From contig NZ_JAPFFT010000001.1 of assembly GCF_026241105.1 (NCBI RefSeq), positions 1-64,000 of the forward strand: a stretch of 64,000 nucleotides of DNA. The letters run 5' to 3'. This DNA is from Arthrobacter rhizophilus (lineage in GTDB: Bacteria; Actinomycetota; Actinomycetes; Actinomycetales; Micrococcaceae). Within the stretch, counting starts at the first letter, position 1. Each line of letters starts with the position of its first letter. Shown here one piece after another: positions 8,501 through 21,124 of the stretch. The notes beneath the pieces are model-generated. The model was not told where the DNA came from. It worked only from the letters and a program-made list of their open reading frames with translations, and searched no databases. The position numbers and the translations under genes are program-made.

Positions 8501-9469
8501 CTAGACCTTTCGGAGCAGCATGCGGCGGATGGAATGATCGGCATCCTTGGTGAGGACAAGTTGCGCCCGGCCGCGGGTAGGGAGCACGTTTTCCTCAAGG
8601 TTGGGCTCGTTGATGCGTTTCCAAATGCCGTGGGCAGTGGCTTCCGCCTCGGCATCGGAGAGCGTCGCATAACGGTGGAAATAGGATTCGGGCTGGGCGA
8701 AGGCCGTGCTCCGAAGCTTCCGGAAACGGTCCACGTACCAGTCTTCGATATACGAAGTCTTGGCGTCAACGTAAATGGAGAAATCAAAGAAGTCGCTCAG
8801 CGCCAGTCCCTGCCGGCCGTCCTGACGGGGGCGGGCAGGCGCCAACACGTTGAGGCCCTCGACAATGAGGACATCAGGCCGCCGGACCACTACTTCCTTG
8901 TCCGGGACGATGTCGTAGGTGACGTGCGAATACCAGGGAGCCCGGACCTCTTCGGCGCCGCCCTTGATCGCACTCACGAAACGAAGCAGTGCCCGGCGAT
9001 CGTAGGACTCTGGAAAGCCCTTGCGCTCAAGCAAATGCCGTCGCTTCAATTCGGCCAGCGGATACAGGAATCCGTCGGTGGTGATCAATTCGACGTTCGG
9101 TGTGCCTGGCCAACGGCGGAGCATTTCCCGCAGCACGCGGGCAATCGTGGACTTACCGACCGCCACGGAACCCGCGACGCCGATCACGAAGGGCGTGCGC
9201 TGGGTTTGCTCACCAAGGAACGTCGTCGTGGCTGCATGGAGCTGCTGGGATGCTTGGACGTAGAGATGCAGCAAACGGGAGAGCGGAAGGTAGACTTCGC
9301 GGATTTCCTTCATGTCCAGGGGATCGCCGAGGCCACGAAGCCGGATGATGTCCTCTTCGTTAAGCGGCTGCTCCATCTGTGCACCCAGCCGGGACCACGT
9401 CTGCCTGTCCAGCTCCACGAACGGAGAGGAGCTGTCGCCGTTCGCTTCGTTGCGTTGCAAAGTCACCAT
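8501..9469 (-). CDS. coaA: Pantothenate kinase type I
   Basis: 322 residues. Phosphorylates pantothenate in the first committed step of coenzyme A synthesis. The P-loop [12 protein letters not shown] lies near residue 105, and the later Val-Glu-Gly-Leu-Asn-Val-Leu motif is typical of CoaA. The frame stays open 53 codons further upstream, but that part is unlike the family and would overlap the glmS promoter. I chose ATG 9469; GTG 9466 one codon later begins GTGACT, like several leaderless genes here, and is also possible. Divergent from glmS. Confidence 0.93.
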   Translation of the reverse strand: MVTLQRNEANGDSSSPFVELDRQTWSRLGAQMEQPLNEEDIIRLRGLGDPLDMKEIREVYLPLSRLLHLYVQASQQLHAATTTFLGEQTQRTPFVIGVAGSVAVGKSTIARVLREMLRRWPGTPNVELITTDGFLYPLAELKRRHLLERKGFPESYDRRALLRFVSAIKGGAEEVRAPWYSHVTYDIVPDKEVVVRRPDVLIVEGLNVLAPARPRQDGRQGLALSDFFDFSIYVDAKTSYIEDWYVDRFRKLRSTAFAQPESYFHRYATLSDAEAEATAHGIWKRINEPNLEENVLPTRGRAQLVLTKDADHSIRRMLLRKV

Positions 9470-9645
9470 AGAGATTCTGCCCCCCCACTTGGCTGATCCG
9501 GAAATGCAGCATGAACGGAGGGAAGAATTTGTGTGAGCATGCTCTCCGGAGAGGACGCTGGATCCGGCAGTTTCCGGCGGTCTGCTTGCTTGTAGGGCCG
9601 GATATCCTACGTCCATTTCGCGGGGCACCCGCTACTCTTGTAGGC

Positions 9646-11538
9646 ATGTGTGGAATCGTAGGATACGTTGGCAATTCATCCCGTCGGGCAGATGCCGGGC
9701 ACTCGGCTCTCGACGTCGTACTCGAAGGACTTCGTCGTCTTGAGTACCGGGGCTATGACTCAGCCGGCGTCGCCGTGGTGGCCGATGGAACCATCGCATT
9801 CCGGAAGAAGTCCGGAAAACTCAGCAATCTGTTGAGCGAACTCGACGACAATCCGCTCCCCAGCTCGCTGACCGGCATCGGCCACACCCGCTGGGCCACT
9901 CACGGTGGACCCACCGACCAGAACGCCCACCCGCATCTGGCCGACGGCGGACGCTTGGCCATGATCCACAACGGAATCATCGAAAACTTCGCCGAGCTCA
10001 AGCAGGAGCTCATCGCCAAGGGCGTCACCTTCGCGTCGGAAACTGACACCGAGGTCGCGGCAGCCTTGCTGGGCGATATCTTCCGCAACCAGCTCAACGG
10101 GGACTCGTCCAACGGCAAGCTCACCAAAGCGATGCAGCTTGCCTGCCAGCGGCTCGAAGGAGCGTTCACGCTCCTCGCCGTGCACGCTGAGCGGCCCGAC
10201 GTCGTTGTGGCGGCTCGCCGCAACTCCCCCCTTGTCGTAGGACTCGGTGAAGGGGAGAACTTCCTCGGCTCGGACGTTTCCGGCTTCATCGACCACACTC
10301 GCCGCGCCGTCGAGCTCGGCCAGGACCAGATCGTCACCATCACGGCGGACTCCGTGGAGATCACCGACTTTTTCGGCGCTCCCGCCCAGGGCAAGGAATA
10401 CCACGTGGACTGGGATCCGGCCTCTGCGGAAAAGGGCGGCTTCAGCTCCTTCATGGAGAAGGAAATCCACGACCAACCGGACGCCGTCACCCAGACCCTC
10501 CTCGGCCGCTCGGATATCAACGGCAAGCTGACCTTGAGCGAAGTCCGGATCGACCCCGAGTTGCTGAAGCAGGTCAACAAGATCATTGTCCTGGCTTGTG
10601 GCACGGCCGCATATGCCGGGATGGTTGCCAAATACGCCATTGAGAACTGGTGCCGTATCCCCACCGAAGTAGAGCTCGCGCATGAGTTCCGCTACCGCGA
10701 CCCGATCGTTGACGCCAACACCCTGGTGGTGTCCATCAGCCAGTCCGGTGAAACCATGGACACCCTGATGGCCGTCCGTTACGCCCGCGAGCAGGGCGCC
10801 AAGACGATCTCGATCTGCAACACCAACGGATCCACGATCCCACGCGAATCGGATGCGGTGCTTTACACGCACGCCGGGCCGGAGATCGCCGTCGCCTCGA
10901 CCAAGGCTTTCCTCGCCCAGATCACGGCTGCCTACCTGCTGGGCCTCTACTTGGCCCAGTTGCGCGGAAACATCTTCTCAGGCCAGATCAAGGACGTATT
11001 GGCGGACCTTGGCAAAATACCCGCCCACATCCAGAAGATTCTCGACAACGCGGGCCCTATCCGCGAGCTCGCCCGCAGCATGAAGGATGAGAAGTCGGTA
11101 CTGTTCCTGGGCCGCCACGTGGGCTTCCCGGTGGCGCTCGAGGGCGCTTTGAAGCTCAAGGAAATCGCGTACATCCACGCCGAGGGCTTCGCTGCCGGCG
11201 AGCTCAAGCACGGCCCGATCGCGCTCATCGACGAAGGACAGCCCGTCTTCGTGGTGGTCCCATCGCCGCGCGGCCGCGACTCCCTCCACGCGAAGGTGGT
11301 CAGCAACATCCAGGAAATCCGTGCCCGCGGTGCGCGCACCTTGGTGATCGCAGAAGAAGGCGACGAAGCGGTGCGGGCCTACGCTGAGCACGTCTTCTAT
11401 GTCCCGCAGACGCCACCTCTCCTGATGCCGCTGCTCACCACCGTTCCGCTGCAGATTTTCGCGGCAGAACTGGCCAAGGCCAAGGGGTACGACGTGGACC
11501 AGCCTCGTAACCTTGCCAAGAGCGTGACCGTAGAATAA
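9646..11538 (+). CDS. glmS: Glutamine--fructose-6-phosphate aminotransferase (isomerizing)
   Basis: 630 residues. Makes glucosamine-6-phosphate from fructose-6-phosphate and glutamine. MCGIVGYVG at the N-terminus fixes the start at 9646, because Cys2 becomes the N-terminal nucleophile of the glutaminase domain. Two SIS sugar-isomerase domains follow (about residues 300-440 and 475-620), and the chain ends in the usual [11 protein letters not shown]. A TACTCT hexamer lies 7 nt before the ATG, suggesting a leaderless mRNA. Supplies GlmM. Confidence 0.97.
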   Translation: MCGIVGYVGNSSRRADAGHSALDVVLEGLRRLEYRGYDSAGVAVVADGTIAFRKKSGKLSNLLSELDDNPLPSSLTGIGHTRWATHGGPTDQNAHPHLADGGRLAMIHNGIIENFAELKQELIAKGVTFASETDTEVAAALLGDIFRNQLNGDSSNGKLTKAMQLACQRLEGAFTLLAVHAERPDVVVAARRNSPLVVGLGEGENFLGSDVSGFIDHTRRAVELGQDQIVTITADSVEITDFFGAPAQGKEYHVDWDPASAEKGGFSSFMEKEIHDQPDAVTQTLLGRSDINGKLTLSEVRIDPELLKQVNKIIVLACGTAAYAGMVAKYAIENWCRIPTEVELAHEFRYRDPIVDANTLVVSISQSGETMDTLMAVRYAREQGAKTISICNTNGSTIPRESDAVLYTHAGPEIAVASTKAFLAQITAAYLLGLYLAQLRGNIFSGQIKDVLADLGKIPAHIQKILDNAGPIRELARSMKDEKSVLFLGRHVGFPVALEGALKLKEIAYIHAEGFAAGELKHGPIALIDEGQPVFVVVPSPRGRDSLHAKVVSNIQEIRARGARTLVIAEEGDEAVRAYAEHVFYVPQTPPLLMPLLTTVPLQIFAAELAKAKGYDVDQPRNLAKSVTVE

Positions 11539-11542
11539 CCCC

Positions 11543-11890
11543 ATGATTGTTGGCATAGGGGTAGACGTCGTAGACATTGAGCGCTTTGGGCGCCAGCTGG
11601 AGCGAACTCCCGGGCTCCGGGACCGTTTGTTCGTTCCCGCGGAACGCGAGCTCAACACGCGCTCTTTGGCGGCGCGCTTCGCGGCCAAGGAGGCTGTGGC
11701 CAAGGTGTTGGGGGCTCCGGCGGGCATGAACTGGCAAGACTGCTGGATCGGCCTTGACCAGAACGGCCCCACTATCAAGGTCAAAGGCACCGTGCTGGCA
11801 GTCGCGGATTCCAAAGGCGTGAAGCGCTGGCACGTATCCATGAGCCACGATGGCGGCATCGCCACCGCCATGGTCATCGCCGAAGCTTAA
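11543..11890 (+). CDS. acpS: Holo-[acyl-carrier-protein] synthase
   Basis: 115 residues, normal for AcpS. Moves 4'-phosphopantetheine from CoA onto acyl carrier protein. The N-terminal [13 protein letters not shown]al-binding motif and the Arg-Phe-Ala-Ala-Lys-Glu-Ala motif are both present. Begins 4 bp after glmS, so it is in that transcript, and is followed 13 bp later by the NAD(P)HX repair gene, an arrangement common in actinobacteria. Confidence 0.95.
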   Translation: MIVGIGVDVVDIERFGRQLERTPGLRDRLFVPAERELNTRSLAARFAAKEAVAKVLGAPAGMNWQDCWIGLDQNGPTIKVKGTVLAVADSKGVKRWHVSMSHDGGIATAMVIAEA

Positions 11891-11903
11891 CAACCCAAGC
11901 AAC

Positions 11904-13448
11904 ATGATCAGCGCCTTCACCGGAACACAGATCAGGGCAGCGGAACAACCGCTTCTTGATATCGGTGAAGGCGCTGTTCTCATGCAGCGCGCGGCCCATG
12001 GCCTGGCAAACGCCGTCGTCCGCGAATTCCGTTCGGAGGGCCGCCGCGTCTACGGCTCCAGCGTCACGGTACTGGCGGGCAAGGGCAACAACGGCGGGGA
12101 CGGTCTCTTCGCCGCAGCAATGCTTGCTCGCCGTGGCATGCGCACGACGGCGGTGCTCACCGCCGGTTTTGCCCATCCGGACGCTATGGCGGCCTTTAGG
12201 GCGTCCGGTGGACGCGTCCACGTCCTGAACGGGGACAATGCCGAAGAGCTAGCGGTGCTAAGTGCCAGCGCCGACGTGGTCATAGATGCCATCCTGGGCA
12301 CGGGCGCCCGGGGAGGCCTCAGCGGTCCGGCCGCGGAATTGATTGCTGCCTTGCAGGAGCTAAAACCGGACTTGGTCGTGGCTTGCGATACTCCCAGCGG
12401 CGTGGACGCGGACACGGGCGAAGTCCACTGGCCTGTGCTGACGGCGCGGATGACGGTGGTATTCGGGGGAGTCATGGCTGGATTGATGGCCGATCCCGGT
12501 GAGGGGTATGCCGGCCGCGTACTCCTGGTACCCATCGGCATCGAGGATCATCTTCCCGCACCCCTCCTACGCCGCTTGTCTGTCCGTGACTTGGCTGCCG
12601 TCCTGCCAGAACCCGTGCGCCGGGCTCAGAAGTACACCAGGGGAGTCGTCGGCGTCGTCGCCGGTTCCGAGCGCTACACGGGCGCTGCAGCCCTCTCTGT
12701 CGAGGCCGCGGCGGCGTCCGGCGCGGGAATGGTGCGGTACCTGGGACCGGAAGTCGTGGCGAGGCATGTACTGGGTCGCACTCCCGAGGCTATTTGGGAG
12801 CCGGCCGAACCCGGACGGGTCCAGGCATGGCTGCTCGGTCCCGGCCTGGTCGGAGCCGAACAACTCAAGCGGGCCCGTGACGTACTGGCCGCAGCGTCCG
12901 GCGCCGGCCAGCCTGCCGTCGTCGACGCCGGAGCGCTGGGGCTCCTGCCGGAACGCTGCCCGCCCAACTGGATCCTGACTCCGCACGCGGGGGAGCTGGC
13001 CAACCTGCTTGGCCGCGGCGAAGTACGCTTCACGCGCGAGGATGTGGAGTCCCGGCCACTGCATTTCGTCCGGATGGCCGCGGAACACACGGGGGCGGTT
13101 GTCCTCCTCAAAGGTGCCACAACACTGGTTGCGTCCCCTTCGGGAGGGGTGTTCAGTCAATCCGAGGGATGCCCTTGGATGTCGACGGCGGGAAGCGGGG
13201 ACGTCCTCGGCGGGATCCTTGGTGCCCTGGCTGCCGCCTTTGCGGAATCAGGGTTGGACGACGACGGCCCCTTCGCTGCGCTGGGAATCGCCACCGATGA
13301 GAGATGGGCGGCGGTCGCGGCCGCGGCTGCAAGCATCCACGGAATGGCAGGCAGCACCGCCTCCGCTGGAGGACCCCTGACTGCCTCCGACATCGCTCGG
13401 GCGGTCCCCGATGTCTTGCGAATCCTCCAGGAATATCGCGCCGGATAA
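11904..13448 (+). CDS. Bifunctional NAD(P)H-hydrate epimerase / ADP-dependent dehydratase
   Basis: 514 residues. Repairs hydrated NAD(P)H. The N-terminal YjeF_N epimerase domain (about 1-215) has Gly-Lys-Gly-Asn-Asn-Gly-Gly-Asp-Gly and a later Gly-Val-Asp-Ala-Asp-Thr-Gly. The C-terminal ribokinase-like dehydratase domain (about 225-510) has Leu-Thr-Pro-His-Ala-Gly-Glu and Gly-Ser-Gly-Asp-Val-Leu-Gly-Gly. ATG 11904 begins the conserved N-terminus; an in-frame TTG 54 bp earlier would overlap acpS. Both activities in one chain match bacterial Nnr proteins. Confidence 0.92.
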   Translation: MISAFTGTQIRAAEQPLLDIGEGAVLMQRAAHGLANAVVREFRSEGRRVYGSSVTVLAGKGNNGGDGLFAAAMLARRGMRTTAVLTAGFAHPDAMAAFRASGGRVHVLNGDNAEELAVLSASADVVIDAILGTGARGGLSGPAAELIAALQELKPDLVVACDTPSGVDADTGEVHWPVLTARMTVVFGGVMAGLMADPGEGYAGRVLLVPIGIEDHLPAPLLRRLSVRDLAAVLPEPVRRAQKYTRGVVGVVAGSERYTGAAALSVEAAAASGAGMVRYLGPEVVARHVLGRTPEAIWEPAEPGRVQAWLLGPGLVGAEQLKRARDVLAAASGAGQPAVVDAGALGLLPERCPPNWILTPHAGELANLLGRGEVRFTREDVESRPLHFVRMAAEHTGAVVLLKGATTLVASPSGGVFSQSEGCPWMSTAGSGDVLGGILGALAAAFAESGLDDDGPFAALGIATDERWAAVAAAAASIHGMAGSTASAGGPLTASDIARAVPDVLRILQEYRAG

Positions 13449-13461
13449 TTCCGGATGTTCG

Positions 13462-13488
13462 TTGAATGTCGCCCAACATAGCTAGGCT
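13462..13488 (+). promoter_or_regulatory. Candidate glgX promoter
   Basis: TTGAAT (13462-13467) and TAGGCT (13483-13488), 15 bp apart, upstream of glgX, which also has a clear Shine-Dalgarno. The spacing is short, so the assignment is tentative. Confidence 0.35.
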
Positions 13489-13522
13489 GGCAACAAGTTA
13501 TCCGGCACGTGAAGGAGAACAC

Positions 13523-15862
13523 ATGGACGTTTGGCCAGGATCCGCATACCCGTTGGGGGCCACCTTTGATGGCACGGGAACCAACTTCGCGCTGTTTAGC
13601 GAGAAGGCCGAAAAGGTGGAATTGTGTCTCTTTGACGACGACGGGGACGAAATCAGCTACACCGTCAACGAGGTGGACGGTTATGTATGGCATTGCTACC
13701 TGCCGCAGGTCCAGCCCGGGCAGAAGTACGGATACCGTGTGCACGGCCCGTATGACCCTGCCGCCGGCCAGCGCTTCAACCCCAACAAGCTCCTCCTGGA
13801 CCCTTACGCCAAGGCCATCCACCGGCAGATCGACTGGGACCCGGCGCTTTTCTCGTACAACATGGGGGATCCGGACTCCCGAAACGACAAGGACTCCGCG
13901 CCCCACATGATGATGGGCGTCGTCATCAATCCTTTCTTCGACTGGGCGGGTGACCAGCAGCTCCGCATTCCGTACCACCGCTCGGTGATTTACGAAGCGC
14001 ACGTCAAGGGGCTGACGCAGCTCCACCCGGAGGTTCCGGAGGAACAACGCGGTACTTATGCCGGCGTCGCACACCCTGCCGTGATTTCCCACCTGCAAAA
14101 GCTCGGCGTCACAGCCATCGAGCTCATGCCCGTCCACCAGTTCACCAACGACGGCATCCTGCAGGACAAGGGGCTGAACAACTACTGGGGCTACAACACC
14201 ATCGGGTTCTTCGCGCCGCACAACAGCTACAGCTCCAAGGGTGATACCGGCCAGCAAGTCCAGGACTTCAAAGCGATGGTCAGGGCGTTGCACACGGCAG
14301 GCATCGAGGTCATTCTCGACGTCGTGTACAACCACACCGCCGAGGGCAACCACCTCGGCCCCACACTGTCCTTCAAGGGCATCGACAACGCCGCCTATTA
14401 CCGTCTGATGGATGGCGACGAGAAGCACTACATGGATTACACGGGCACCGGTAACTCGTTGAACGTACGCAGCCCCCATTCCCTTCAGCTGCTCATGGAT
14501 TCCTTGCGCTACTGGGTCACCGAAATGCACGTTGACGGTTTCCGCTTCGACCTCGCCTCAACGTTGGCGCGCGAGTTCTACGACGTGGACAAGCTGTCGA
14601 CATTCTTCGAACTCATCCAGCAGGACCCTGTCGTCTCCCAGGTCAAGCTGATAGCCGAACCGTGGGACGTGGGCCCGGGCGGTTACCAAGTAGGCAACTT
14701 CCCGCCGCAGTGGACGGAATGGAATGGTCAGTACCGTGACACTGTCCGTGATTTTTGGCGGGGCGAGCCCTCCACACTGGGCGAGTTTGCCTCACGGCTG
14801 ACCGGATCGGCGGACCTCTACGAGCACTCCGGCCGCCGCCCGGTGGCTTCCATCAACTTCGTCACGGCCCACGATGGTTTCACCCTGGCTGACCTGGTCT
14901 CCTACAACGAGAAGCACAACGAGGCCAATGGCGAGGGCAACAACGACGGCGAATCCCACAACCGCTCCTGGAACTGCGGTGTCGAAGGCCCCACGGAGGA
15001 TCCCGTCGTCCTCGGTCTCCGTGCCCGCCAGCAGCGAAACTTCATCGCCTCCATGCTCCTTTCCCAAGGTGTCCCCATGCTGTTGCACGGTGACGAGCTC
15101 GGCAGGACACAGCGGGGCAACAACAACGGCTACTGCCAGGACTCGGAACTGACCTGGATCAATTGGGATAGCGTGGACCAGCCCCTGGTCGAGTTCACGG
15201 CAGCCGTCAGCGCACTGCGCGCCAAGCACCCCACGTTCAGGCGCAGCCGCTTCTTCGACGGGCGCCCCGTCCTGCGGGGCGAGGGCGAGCGGCTCCCGGA
15301 CATCGTTTGGCTCGATGTCGACGGAACCACCATGACGCCGTCGGACTGGGACAGCGGCTTCGGCCGCTCGGTGGGCGTGTTCCTCAACGGGGATGGCATC
15401 CGCGGCAGGGACAACCAGGGGCGGCGTATCACTGACGTCAACTTCCTGCTCTACTTCAACGCCCACGACGACGAAGTGGGCTTCAAGGTGCCCTCTGACG
15501 AATACGCTCCAGCCTGGGACATCATCATCGACACCGCCGGTGGCGGAGCGGACACTGAACCCATGCCCGCGGAATCGGTCCTCACTGTGGGGGCCAAGTC
15601 GCTCGTCGTCTTGCGGGCCCACAGCATCCCTGACACCGATCCGGACCACTCCGTCGCTGCCTCGCTAGCCGCGTTGTCCCAGACAACAACCTCTGAAACG
15701 GCATCCCTGACTGCGCCGGCCACGCTGACGCCAGTCGCGTCGGCGCCGAACAGGGCTCCGCTCCGGTCAGTGCCGGACCCGAAGCCTGACGCTGAAACCA
15801 AGGCTGCCGCTGCGCCGAAGAAGCCCAGAAAGCCACGCGCCCCCAAGAATGGGGGATCATGA
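13523..15862 (+). CDS. glgX: Glycogen debranching enzyme
   Basis: 779 residues, GH13 isoamylase type. Hydrolyses alpha-1,6 branches of glycogen. An N-terminal CBM48 region (about 1-110) precedes the catalytic barrel, with the nucleophile in Asp-Gly-Phe-Arg-Phe-Asp-Leu-Ala, the acid/base in Ile-Ala-Glu-Pro-Trp-Asp, and Thr-Ala-His-Asp-Gly-Phe. The last 65 or so residues are an unusual Ala/Pro/Lys-rich tail ending in repeated Lys-Pro-Arg. Start ATG 13523 with GAAGGAGA 5-10 nt upstream. Overlaps treY by 4 bp and feeds linear maltodextrins to TreY. Confidence 0.95.
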   Translation: MDVWPGSAYPLGATFDGTGTNFALFSEKAEKVELCLFDDDGDEISYTVNEVDGYVWHCYLPQVQPGQKYGYRVHGPYDPAAGQRFNPNKLLLDPYAKAIHRQIDWDPALFSYNMGDPDSRNDKDSAPHMMMGVVINPFFDWAGDQQLRIPYHRSVIYEAHVKGLTQLHPEVPEEQRGTYAGVAHPAVISHLQKLGVTAIELMPVHQFTNDGILQDKGLNNYWGYNTIGFFAPHNSYSSKGDTGQQVQDFKAMVRALHTAGIEVILDVVYNHTAEGNHLGPTLSFKGIDNAAYYRLMDGDEKHYMDYTGTGNSLNVRSPHSLQLLMDSLRYWVTEMHVDGFRFDLASTLAREFYDVDKLSTFFELIQQDPVVSQVKLIAEPWDVGPGGYQVGNFPPQWTEWNGQYRDTVRDFWRGEPSTLGEFASRLTGSADLYEHSGRRPVASINFVTAHDGFTLADLVSYNEKHNEANGEGNNDGESHNRSWNCGVEGPTEDPVVLGLRARQQRNFIASMLLSQGVPMLLHGDELGRTQRGNNNGYCQDSELTWINWDSVDQPLVEFTAAVSALRAKHPTFRRSRFFDGRPVLRGEGERLPDIVWLDVDGTTMTPSDWDSGFGRSVGVFLNGDGIRGRDNQGRRITDVNFLLYFNAHDDEVGFKVPSDEYAPAWDIIIDTAGGGADTEPMPAESVLTVGAKSLVVLRAHSIPDTDPDHSVAASLAALSQTTTSETASLTAPATLTPVASAPNRAPLRSVPDPKPDAETKAAAAPKKPRKPRAPKNGGS

Positions 15863-18189
15863 GGACGCCGGTCTCAACGTACCGGCTCCAGATCCGGCCT
15901 TCGTTCACGCTCCACGACGCCGCGGCCCTCACGGGTTATTTGCGCGACCTCGGGGTTGACTGGGTGTACTTGTCGCCGATCTTGACTGCGGAGGAGGGCT
16001 CGGACCACGGTTACGACGTCACGGACCCCTCCACGGTCGATGCGTCGCGGGGCGGTGCCGAAGGGCTCGCCGCGCTTTCCAAGGCCGCGCGGGAGGCCGG
16101 TCTCGGGGTATTGGTGGACATCGTTCCCAACCACATGGGCGTTGCGTCGCCTCCGCAAAACGCCTGGTGGTGGTCGCTTCTCAAAGAGGGCAAGGCCTCC
16201 CGCTATGCCGAAGCGTTCGACGTCGATTGGGACTTCGGGGGCGGCAAGCTGCGGCTACCGGTCCTCGGCAGCGATGACGACCTCGACAAGCTGGAACTGG
16301 TCGACGGCGAATTGCGCTACTTCGATCACCGCTTCCCGCTAGCCGAGGGTAGCTACGTCGTAGGTGAGGACGCCCGCGATGTCCATGCACGGCAACACTA
16401 CGAACTGGTCGATTGGCGCCGGGCCGACGCCGAACTGAATTACCGCCGATTCTTCGCGGTCAACACTCTGGCCGGGATCCGCGTCGAAGTCCCATGGGTC
16501 TTCGAGGAAGCCCATGCAGAGGTCTCCCGCTGGTTCCGGGACGGGCTCGCGGACGGGCTGAGGATCGATCATCCGGACGGGCTCGCGGACCCTTCCGGCT
16601 ACTTGGCGCGCCTGAAGGAAACTACCGGCGGCTCGTACGTGCTTGTCGAGAAGATCCTGGAGCCGGGGGAGGAGCTTCCGGAGAATTTCGACTGCGAGGG
16701 GACCACAGGCTACGACGCGCTCGCCGACGTCGACCGCCTTTTCGTTGATCCCGACGCCGAAGTGCGGCTGGATGCCTTGGACGCCAGGCTGCGGGGCACC
16801 GAAACGCCGGCCGACTACCAAGCCATGATCCACGGCACCAAGCGGCGTATCACGGACGGCATCCTGCGCTCGGAAATCCTGCGCTTGGCACGGCTCGTCC
16901 CTAAGTCTTCGGAACTGCCCAATCCAAGGGTGGCCGATCCAGAGGTGGCGGACGCGCTGGCTGAAACCATTGCCTCCTTTCCGGTCTACCGAAGCTATCT
17001 CCCCTACGGCAAAGACATCCTGGTGGAGGCCGTTGAGAGTGCCGCCCGGACCAGGCCGGAGCTGGAACACGTGTTGGAGCGGCTGCTTCCCCTGCTGCTC
17101 GACGCCACCAGTGAGTTGGGCCGCCGCTTCCAACAGACCTCAGGCATGGTCATGGCCAAGGGCGTGGAAGACACCGCGTTCTTCCGCTACACGCGTCTTG
17201 GCACTCTGACCGAAGTGGGAGCGGACCCGACCGAATTCGCCCTGTCCCCGGCTGGATTCCACGAGCGCATGATGCACCGCCAGGCGCACATGCCGCTGTC
17301 CATGACAACCCTGACCACGCACGACACCAAGCGCAGCGAAGACACCCGGGCGAGGATCTCCGCCATCTCGGAGGCAGTCCCCGAGTGGGAAGCATTCGTG
17401 GACCGGATGCAGAAGGTAGCTCCGATTCCCGATGGGCCACTCGCGGCTCTGGTGTGGCAGGCAATTGCGGGTGCTTGGCCGGCAAGCCGCGAACGCCTCC
17501 AGGGCTACGTCGTCAAGGCGGCACGCGAGGCCGGCAATTCCACCAGTTGGACGGATCCGGACGAAGGGTTCGAAGCGAAGGTGGCCTCCGCCGTGGACGC
17601 CGTCTTCGATGTGCCGGACGTAACAGCTGCGCTGGAGAGATTCGTCGCCCTTTTGGACCCCTACGGAGCGTCCAACTCGCTGTCAGCAAAAACTGTTCAG
17701 TTGACTATGCCGGGCGTTCCGGACGTCTACCAGGGAACTGAGTTTTGGGACCGTTCACTCACCGATCCGGACAACCGGCGCCCGGTGGACTTCGAACGGC
17801 GGAGGGCCGCGCTCGCTGCCCTCGACGCCGGTGCCCAGACGGAAGCGCGGGACGAGTTGGCCAAGTTGTTGCTGACGTCGCGCGCGCTGCGCCTGCGTCG
17901 CGACAGGCCAGAGCTCTTCAGCGGATACAGCCCCGTCTACGCCGGGGGACCCGCGGCCGACCACTTGCTCGCCTTTGACCGCGGAGCGGCCGGCGCAGGT
18001 GGTGCCATCACGTTGGCCACTCGGCTCCCACGGAAGCTTGAACTCAACGGCGGGTGGCAAGACACCTTCATCCGCCTCGGGAGCGCGGTCCAGGACGAGC
18101 TCACGGGCAACAGTTACCCAGCGGGCGAAGTACCGCTCGCAAGGCTGCTACAGAGATACCCGGTGGCCCTGCTCGTGCCGATTACCTAG
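15859..18189 (+). CDS. treY: Malto-oligosyltrehalose synthase
   Basis: 776 residues, GH13 family. Isomerises the reducing-end alpha-1,4 linkage of a maltodextrin to the alpha-1,1 linkage of trehalose. The N-terminus runs straight into Thr-Tyr-Arg-Leu-Gln, and the barrel carries Asp-Ile-Val-Pro-Asn-His-Met, the nucleophile in Gly-Leu-Arg-Ile-Asp-His-Pro-Asp and the acid/base in Val-Glu-Lys-Ile. Start codon overlaps the glgX stop. treZ follows after 58 bp. Confidence 0.95.
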   Translation: MRTPVSTYRLQIRPSFTLHDAAALTGYLRDLGVDWVYLSPILTAEEGSDHGYDVTDPSTVDASRGGAEGLAALSKAAREAGLGVLVDIVPNHMGVASPPQNAWWWSLLKEGKASRYAEAFDVDWDFGGGKLRLPVLGSDDDLDKLELVDGELRYFDHRFPLAEGSYVVGEDARDVHARQHYELVDWRRADAELNYRRFFAVNTLAGIRVEVPWVFEEAHAEVSRWFRDGLADGLRIDHPDGLADPSGYLARLKETTGGSYVLVEKILEPGEELPENFDCEGTTGYDALADVDRLFVDPDAEVRLDALDARLRGTETPADYQAMIHGTKRRITDGILRSEILRLARLVPKSSELPNPRVADPEVADALAETIASFPVYRSYLPYGKDILVEAVESAARTRPELEHVLERLLPLLLDATSELGRRFQQTSGMVMAKGVEDTAFFRYTRLGTLTEVGADPTEFALSPAGFHERMMHRQAHMPLSMTTLTTHDTKRSEDTRARISAISEAVPEWEAFVDRMQKVAPIPDGPLAALVWQAIAGAWPASRERLQGYVVKAAREAGNSTSWTDPDEGFEAKVASAVDAVFDVPDVTAALERFVALLDPYGASNSLSAKTVQLTMPGVPDVYQGTEFWDRSLTDPDNRRPVDFERRRAALAALDAGAQTEARDELAKLLLTSRALRLRRDRPELFSGYSPVYAGGPAADHLLAFDRGAAGAGGAITLATRLPRKLELNGGWQDTFIRLGSAVQDELTGNSYPAGEVPLARLLQRYPVALLVPIT

Positions 18190-18247
18190 CCAGAGCACCA
18201 ACGACCGTGGGCAACCGAAGCCCGGACGAGACGATTGAGGGGGAGCG

Positions 18248-20005
18248 ATGGCGGACACGACCAGCGCGAGGAAACCATTCGATGTATGGGCCCCATTTGC
18301 GGGGTCTGTCACTCTGCTTGCGGCAGGCCAGCGCCACGAGATGCGGCCGCACGACGGCGGAGCCACCGGTTGGTGGACGGCGGACGTCCCGCAAGGGGTC
18401 GGGATGGATTACGGCTACCTCGTGGACGGCGAGGGGCCTTTTTCCGACCCGAGGTCGAAGCGGCAACCGGAGGGCGTCCACGGCTTGTCCCGCACCTTCG
18501 ACGCCGCCTCCTATACCTGGAACGACGCCGAATGGCCAGGCCGCGGGATCGGCGGCGCCGTCATCTATGAGCTCCACCTTGGGACCTTTACCCCGGAGGG
18601 CACACTGGACGCGGCGGTGGAAAAACTCGATTACCTCGTTGAATTGGGAGTCGACTTTGTAGAGCTTCTGCCCGTCAATGCCTTCAACGGTACCCATAAC
18701 TGGGGGTACGACGGCGTGCTGTGGTTCGCGGTCCATGAAGCCTACGGAGGACCGGAGGCCTACCAGCGATTTGTTGACGCCGCGCACGCTGCGGGACTCG
18801 GCGTGATTCAGGACGTGGTCTACAACCATCTGGGGCCCAGCGGGAACTATCTGCCGAAGTTTGGCCCGTATTTGAAGTCCGGGGAGGGCAACACCTGGGG
18901 CGATTCAGTGAATCTGGACGGATCCGGCTCCGACGAAGTCCGTCAATATATTCTTGACAATGCCGAAATGTGGTTGAGCGATTTCCACGTTGACGGACTG
19001 CGTCTCGACGCTGTGCACGCCCTCCGTGACGATCGTGCCGTGCATATCCTGGAGGACCTGGCCAGCCTTGCGGATGGGATCGAAGCTGAAACCGGTGTCC
19101 CCAAGACACTGATTGCCGAATCGGATCTAAACAACCCGCGCTTGATCTACCGCAGGGACGCCAACGGCTACGGGCTGGAAGGCCAGTGGAGCGACGACTT
19201 CCACCACGCGGTTCATGTGAACCTCACCGGTGAGACTGCCGGGTACTACGCGGATTTCGATTCCTTGGCCGCCTTGGCCAAAGTCCTTGAGCACGGTTTC
19301 TTCCACGACGGGAGCTACTCAAGCTTCCGCGGAAGGCACCATGGCAGGCCCATCCGCCCGGGTCTGGTCCATCCTGCCGCGTTGGTGGTGTGCAGCCAGA
19401 ACCACGACCAAATCGGCAACCGAGCCGCCGGCGACCGCCTGAGTGCGAGCCTGTCTTACGGCAGGTTGGCGCTGGCCGCCGTCCTGACCATGACGTCCCC
19501 GTTCACGCCGATGCTGTTCATGGGGGAAGAGTTCGGCGCGTCCACGCCTTGGCAGTTCTTCACGTCGCATCCCGAGGAATGGCTGGCTAAGGCAACGGCA
19601 GAGGGCCGGCTCAAGGAATTCGAACGGATGGGCTGGGACCCTGCACTGGTCCCCAACCCGCAGGACCCGGAAACATTCAGCCGTTCCAAGCTCAAATGGG
19701 AGGAAATCCACGACGGCGATCATGCTCGGCTCCTGGAACTCTATCGAGCCTTGGCGAACCTCAGGCGCTCGACGCCGGAGCTTGCCGCCGGCGGATTCAC
19801 CGACACGCATGTTAACTTCAGCGAAGAGGACCGGTGGCTGGTTCTCAGCCGTGGCGTCGTGAGGGTCGCCTGCAACTTTGGGACGCAGCCTTTGACGAGG
19901 AACATGGACGGTGACCTTTTGCTCGCCACGGACCCCTCGTCCGCCGTCAGGAACGGGAAGCTGACAATCCCGGGGGAGAGCGCCGCCGTCGTGCGCTTGG
20001 GGTGA
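18248..20005 (+). CDS. treZ: Malto-oligosyltrehalose trehalohydrolase
   Basis: 585 residues, GH13. Releases free trehalose from malto-oligosyltrehalose. An N-terminal CBM48-like domain starts Phe-Asp-Val-Trp-Ala-Pro. Catalytic motifs are [15 protein letters not shown] and Ser-Gln-Asn-His-Asp-Gln-Ile-Gly. The AGGGGGAGCG before the ATG is a good ribosome site. Completes the glycogen-to-trehalose pathway, usually linked to osmotic and desiccation tolerance. Confidence 0.95.
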   Translation: MADTTSARKPFDVWAPFAGSVTLLAAGQRHEMRPHDGGATGWWTADVPQGVGMDYGYLVDGEGPFSDPRSKRQPEGVHGLSRTFDAASYTWNDAEWPGRGIGGAVIYELHLGTFTPEGTLDAAVEKLDYLVELGVDFVELLPVNAFNGTHNWGYDGVLWFAVHEAYGGPEAYQRFVDAAHAAGLGVIQDVVYNHLGPSGNYLPKFGPYLKSGEGNTWGDSVNLDGSGSDEVRQYILDNAEMWLSDFHVDGLRLDAVHALRDDRAVHILEDLASLADGIEAETGVPKTLIAESDLNNPRLIYRRDANGYGLEGQWSDDFHHAVHVNLTGETAGYYADFDSLAALAKVLEHGFFHDGSYSSFRGRHHGRPIRPGLVHPAALVVCSQNHDQIGNRAAGDRLSASLSYGRLALAAVLTMTSPFTPMLFMGEEFGASTPWQFFTSHPEEWLAKATAEGRLKEFERMGWDPALVPNPQDPETFSRSKLKWEEIHDGDHARLLELYRALANLRRSTPELAAGGFTDTHVNFSEEDRWLVLSRGVVRVACNFGTQPLTRNMDGDLLLATDPSSAVRNGKLTIPGESAAVVRLG

Positions 20006-20065
20006 CCTTGACCACATGACGGACGCCGCAGTTCCGGCCCAGGAACGGGTGGCAGGATGGTGGGT

Positions 20066-21103
20066 ATGACTTATTCGGCAGCGGAAAACCGCTATGAAAC
20101 CATGCCCTACCGCCGCGTCGGACGCAGCGGCCTCAAACTTCCTGCCATCTCGTTGGGACTTTGGCACAACTTCGGCGATGACAAGCGTTTCGAGGAACAG
20201 CGCGCCATCCTGCGCCGGGCCTTCGATCTCGGGGTGAACCACTTCGACCTTGCCAACAACTATGGTCCGCCGGACGGTGCGGCTGAAACGAACTTCGGCC
20301 GCCACCTGAAGGACGACTTCAAGCCGTACCGCGACGAACTCGTCATTTCGACCAAGGCCGGTTACTACATGTGGCCCGGCCCCTACGGTGAATGGGGTTC
20401 CCGCAAGTACCTGCTCTCCAGCCTGGACCAGTCGCTTCAGCGCATGGGACTGGACTATGTGGACATCTTCTACAGCCACCGTCCCGATCCCGAAACGCCG
20501 CTGGAAGAAACCATGGGCGCGTTGGACCACGCCGTCCGTTCCGGCAAGGCCCTCTATGCGGGTATCTCTTCCTACACTCCGGAGCAGACTCTTGAGGCGG
20601 CCAGGATCCTCAAGGAGATGGGCACGCCGCTGCTCATCCACCAGCCCAGCTACTCCATGCTCAATCGGTGGACCGAGAACGGCAGTCCCAACCTGTACGA
20701 GGCACTTGACCAGGTAGGCGCCGGCTCAATCGCTTTCTCCCCGCTGGCACAGGGGATGCTCACCAACCGGTACCTGAACGGAATCCCGGCGGACTCACGC
20801 GCGGCCAAGGAACGGTTCTTGTCAGAAGCCGCACTGACGGAGGAAAAGCTGAGCCGGGTGCGTGGTTTGAACGCGATCGCCGATGGACGGGGCCAGACCC
20901 TCGCCCAGATGGCTATCGCCTGGATCCTGCGCGAGCAGCCCAAGGGTTCACCTGTGACCTCGGCTTTGGTGGGCGCGTCAAGTGTCGCGCAGTTGGAGGA
21001 CACCGTGTCTGCGATCAACAACCTCGACTTCACCTCAGAGGAACTGACTGCGATTGACGAGTTCGCCGTCGAATCCGACATCAATCTGTGGGCACAGAGG
21101 TAG
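20066..21103 (+). CDS. Aldo/keto reductase, L-glyceraldehyde-3-phosphate reductase-like
   Basis: 345 residues from the ATG at 20066 (another ATG lies 9 bp upstream). An AKR14/YghZ-type NADPH oxidoreductase: the catalytic Asp and Tyr sit in [10 protein letters not shown], the Lys in Ser-Thr-Lys-Ala-Gly-Tyr, and the His in Tyr-Ser-His-Arg-Pro-Asp. The Tyr-Met-Trp-Pro-Gly-Pro-Tyr-Gly loop after the Lys is typical of YghZ proteins, which reduce small aldehydes. The true substrate here is not shown by sequence. Confidence 0.85.
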   Translation: MTYSAAENRYETMPYRRVGRSGLKLPAISLGLWHNFGDDKRFEEQRAILRRAFDLGVNHFDLANNYGPPDGAAETNFGRHLKDDFKPYRDELVISTKAGYYMWPGPYGEWGSRKYLLSSLDQSLQRMGLDYVDIFYSHRPDPETPLEETMGALDHAVRSGKALYAGISSYTPEQTLEAARILKEMGTPLLIHQPSYSMLNRWTENGSPNLYEALDQVGAGSIAFSPLAQGMLTNRYLNGIPADSRAAKERFLSEAALTEEKLSRVRGLNAIADGRGQTLAQMAIAWILREQPKGSPVTSALVGASSVAQLEDTVSAINNLDFTSEELTAIDEFAVESDINLWAQR

Positions 21104-21124
21104 ATTAGGAAAACTTAACAGAAG

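Noticed and set aside
9511..9645. N-terminal extension of glmS
   Set aside because: GlmS needs Cys at position 2 after Met; the ATG at 9646 gives exactly that.
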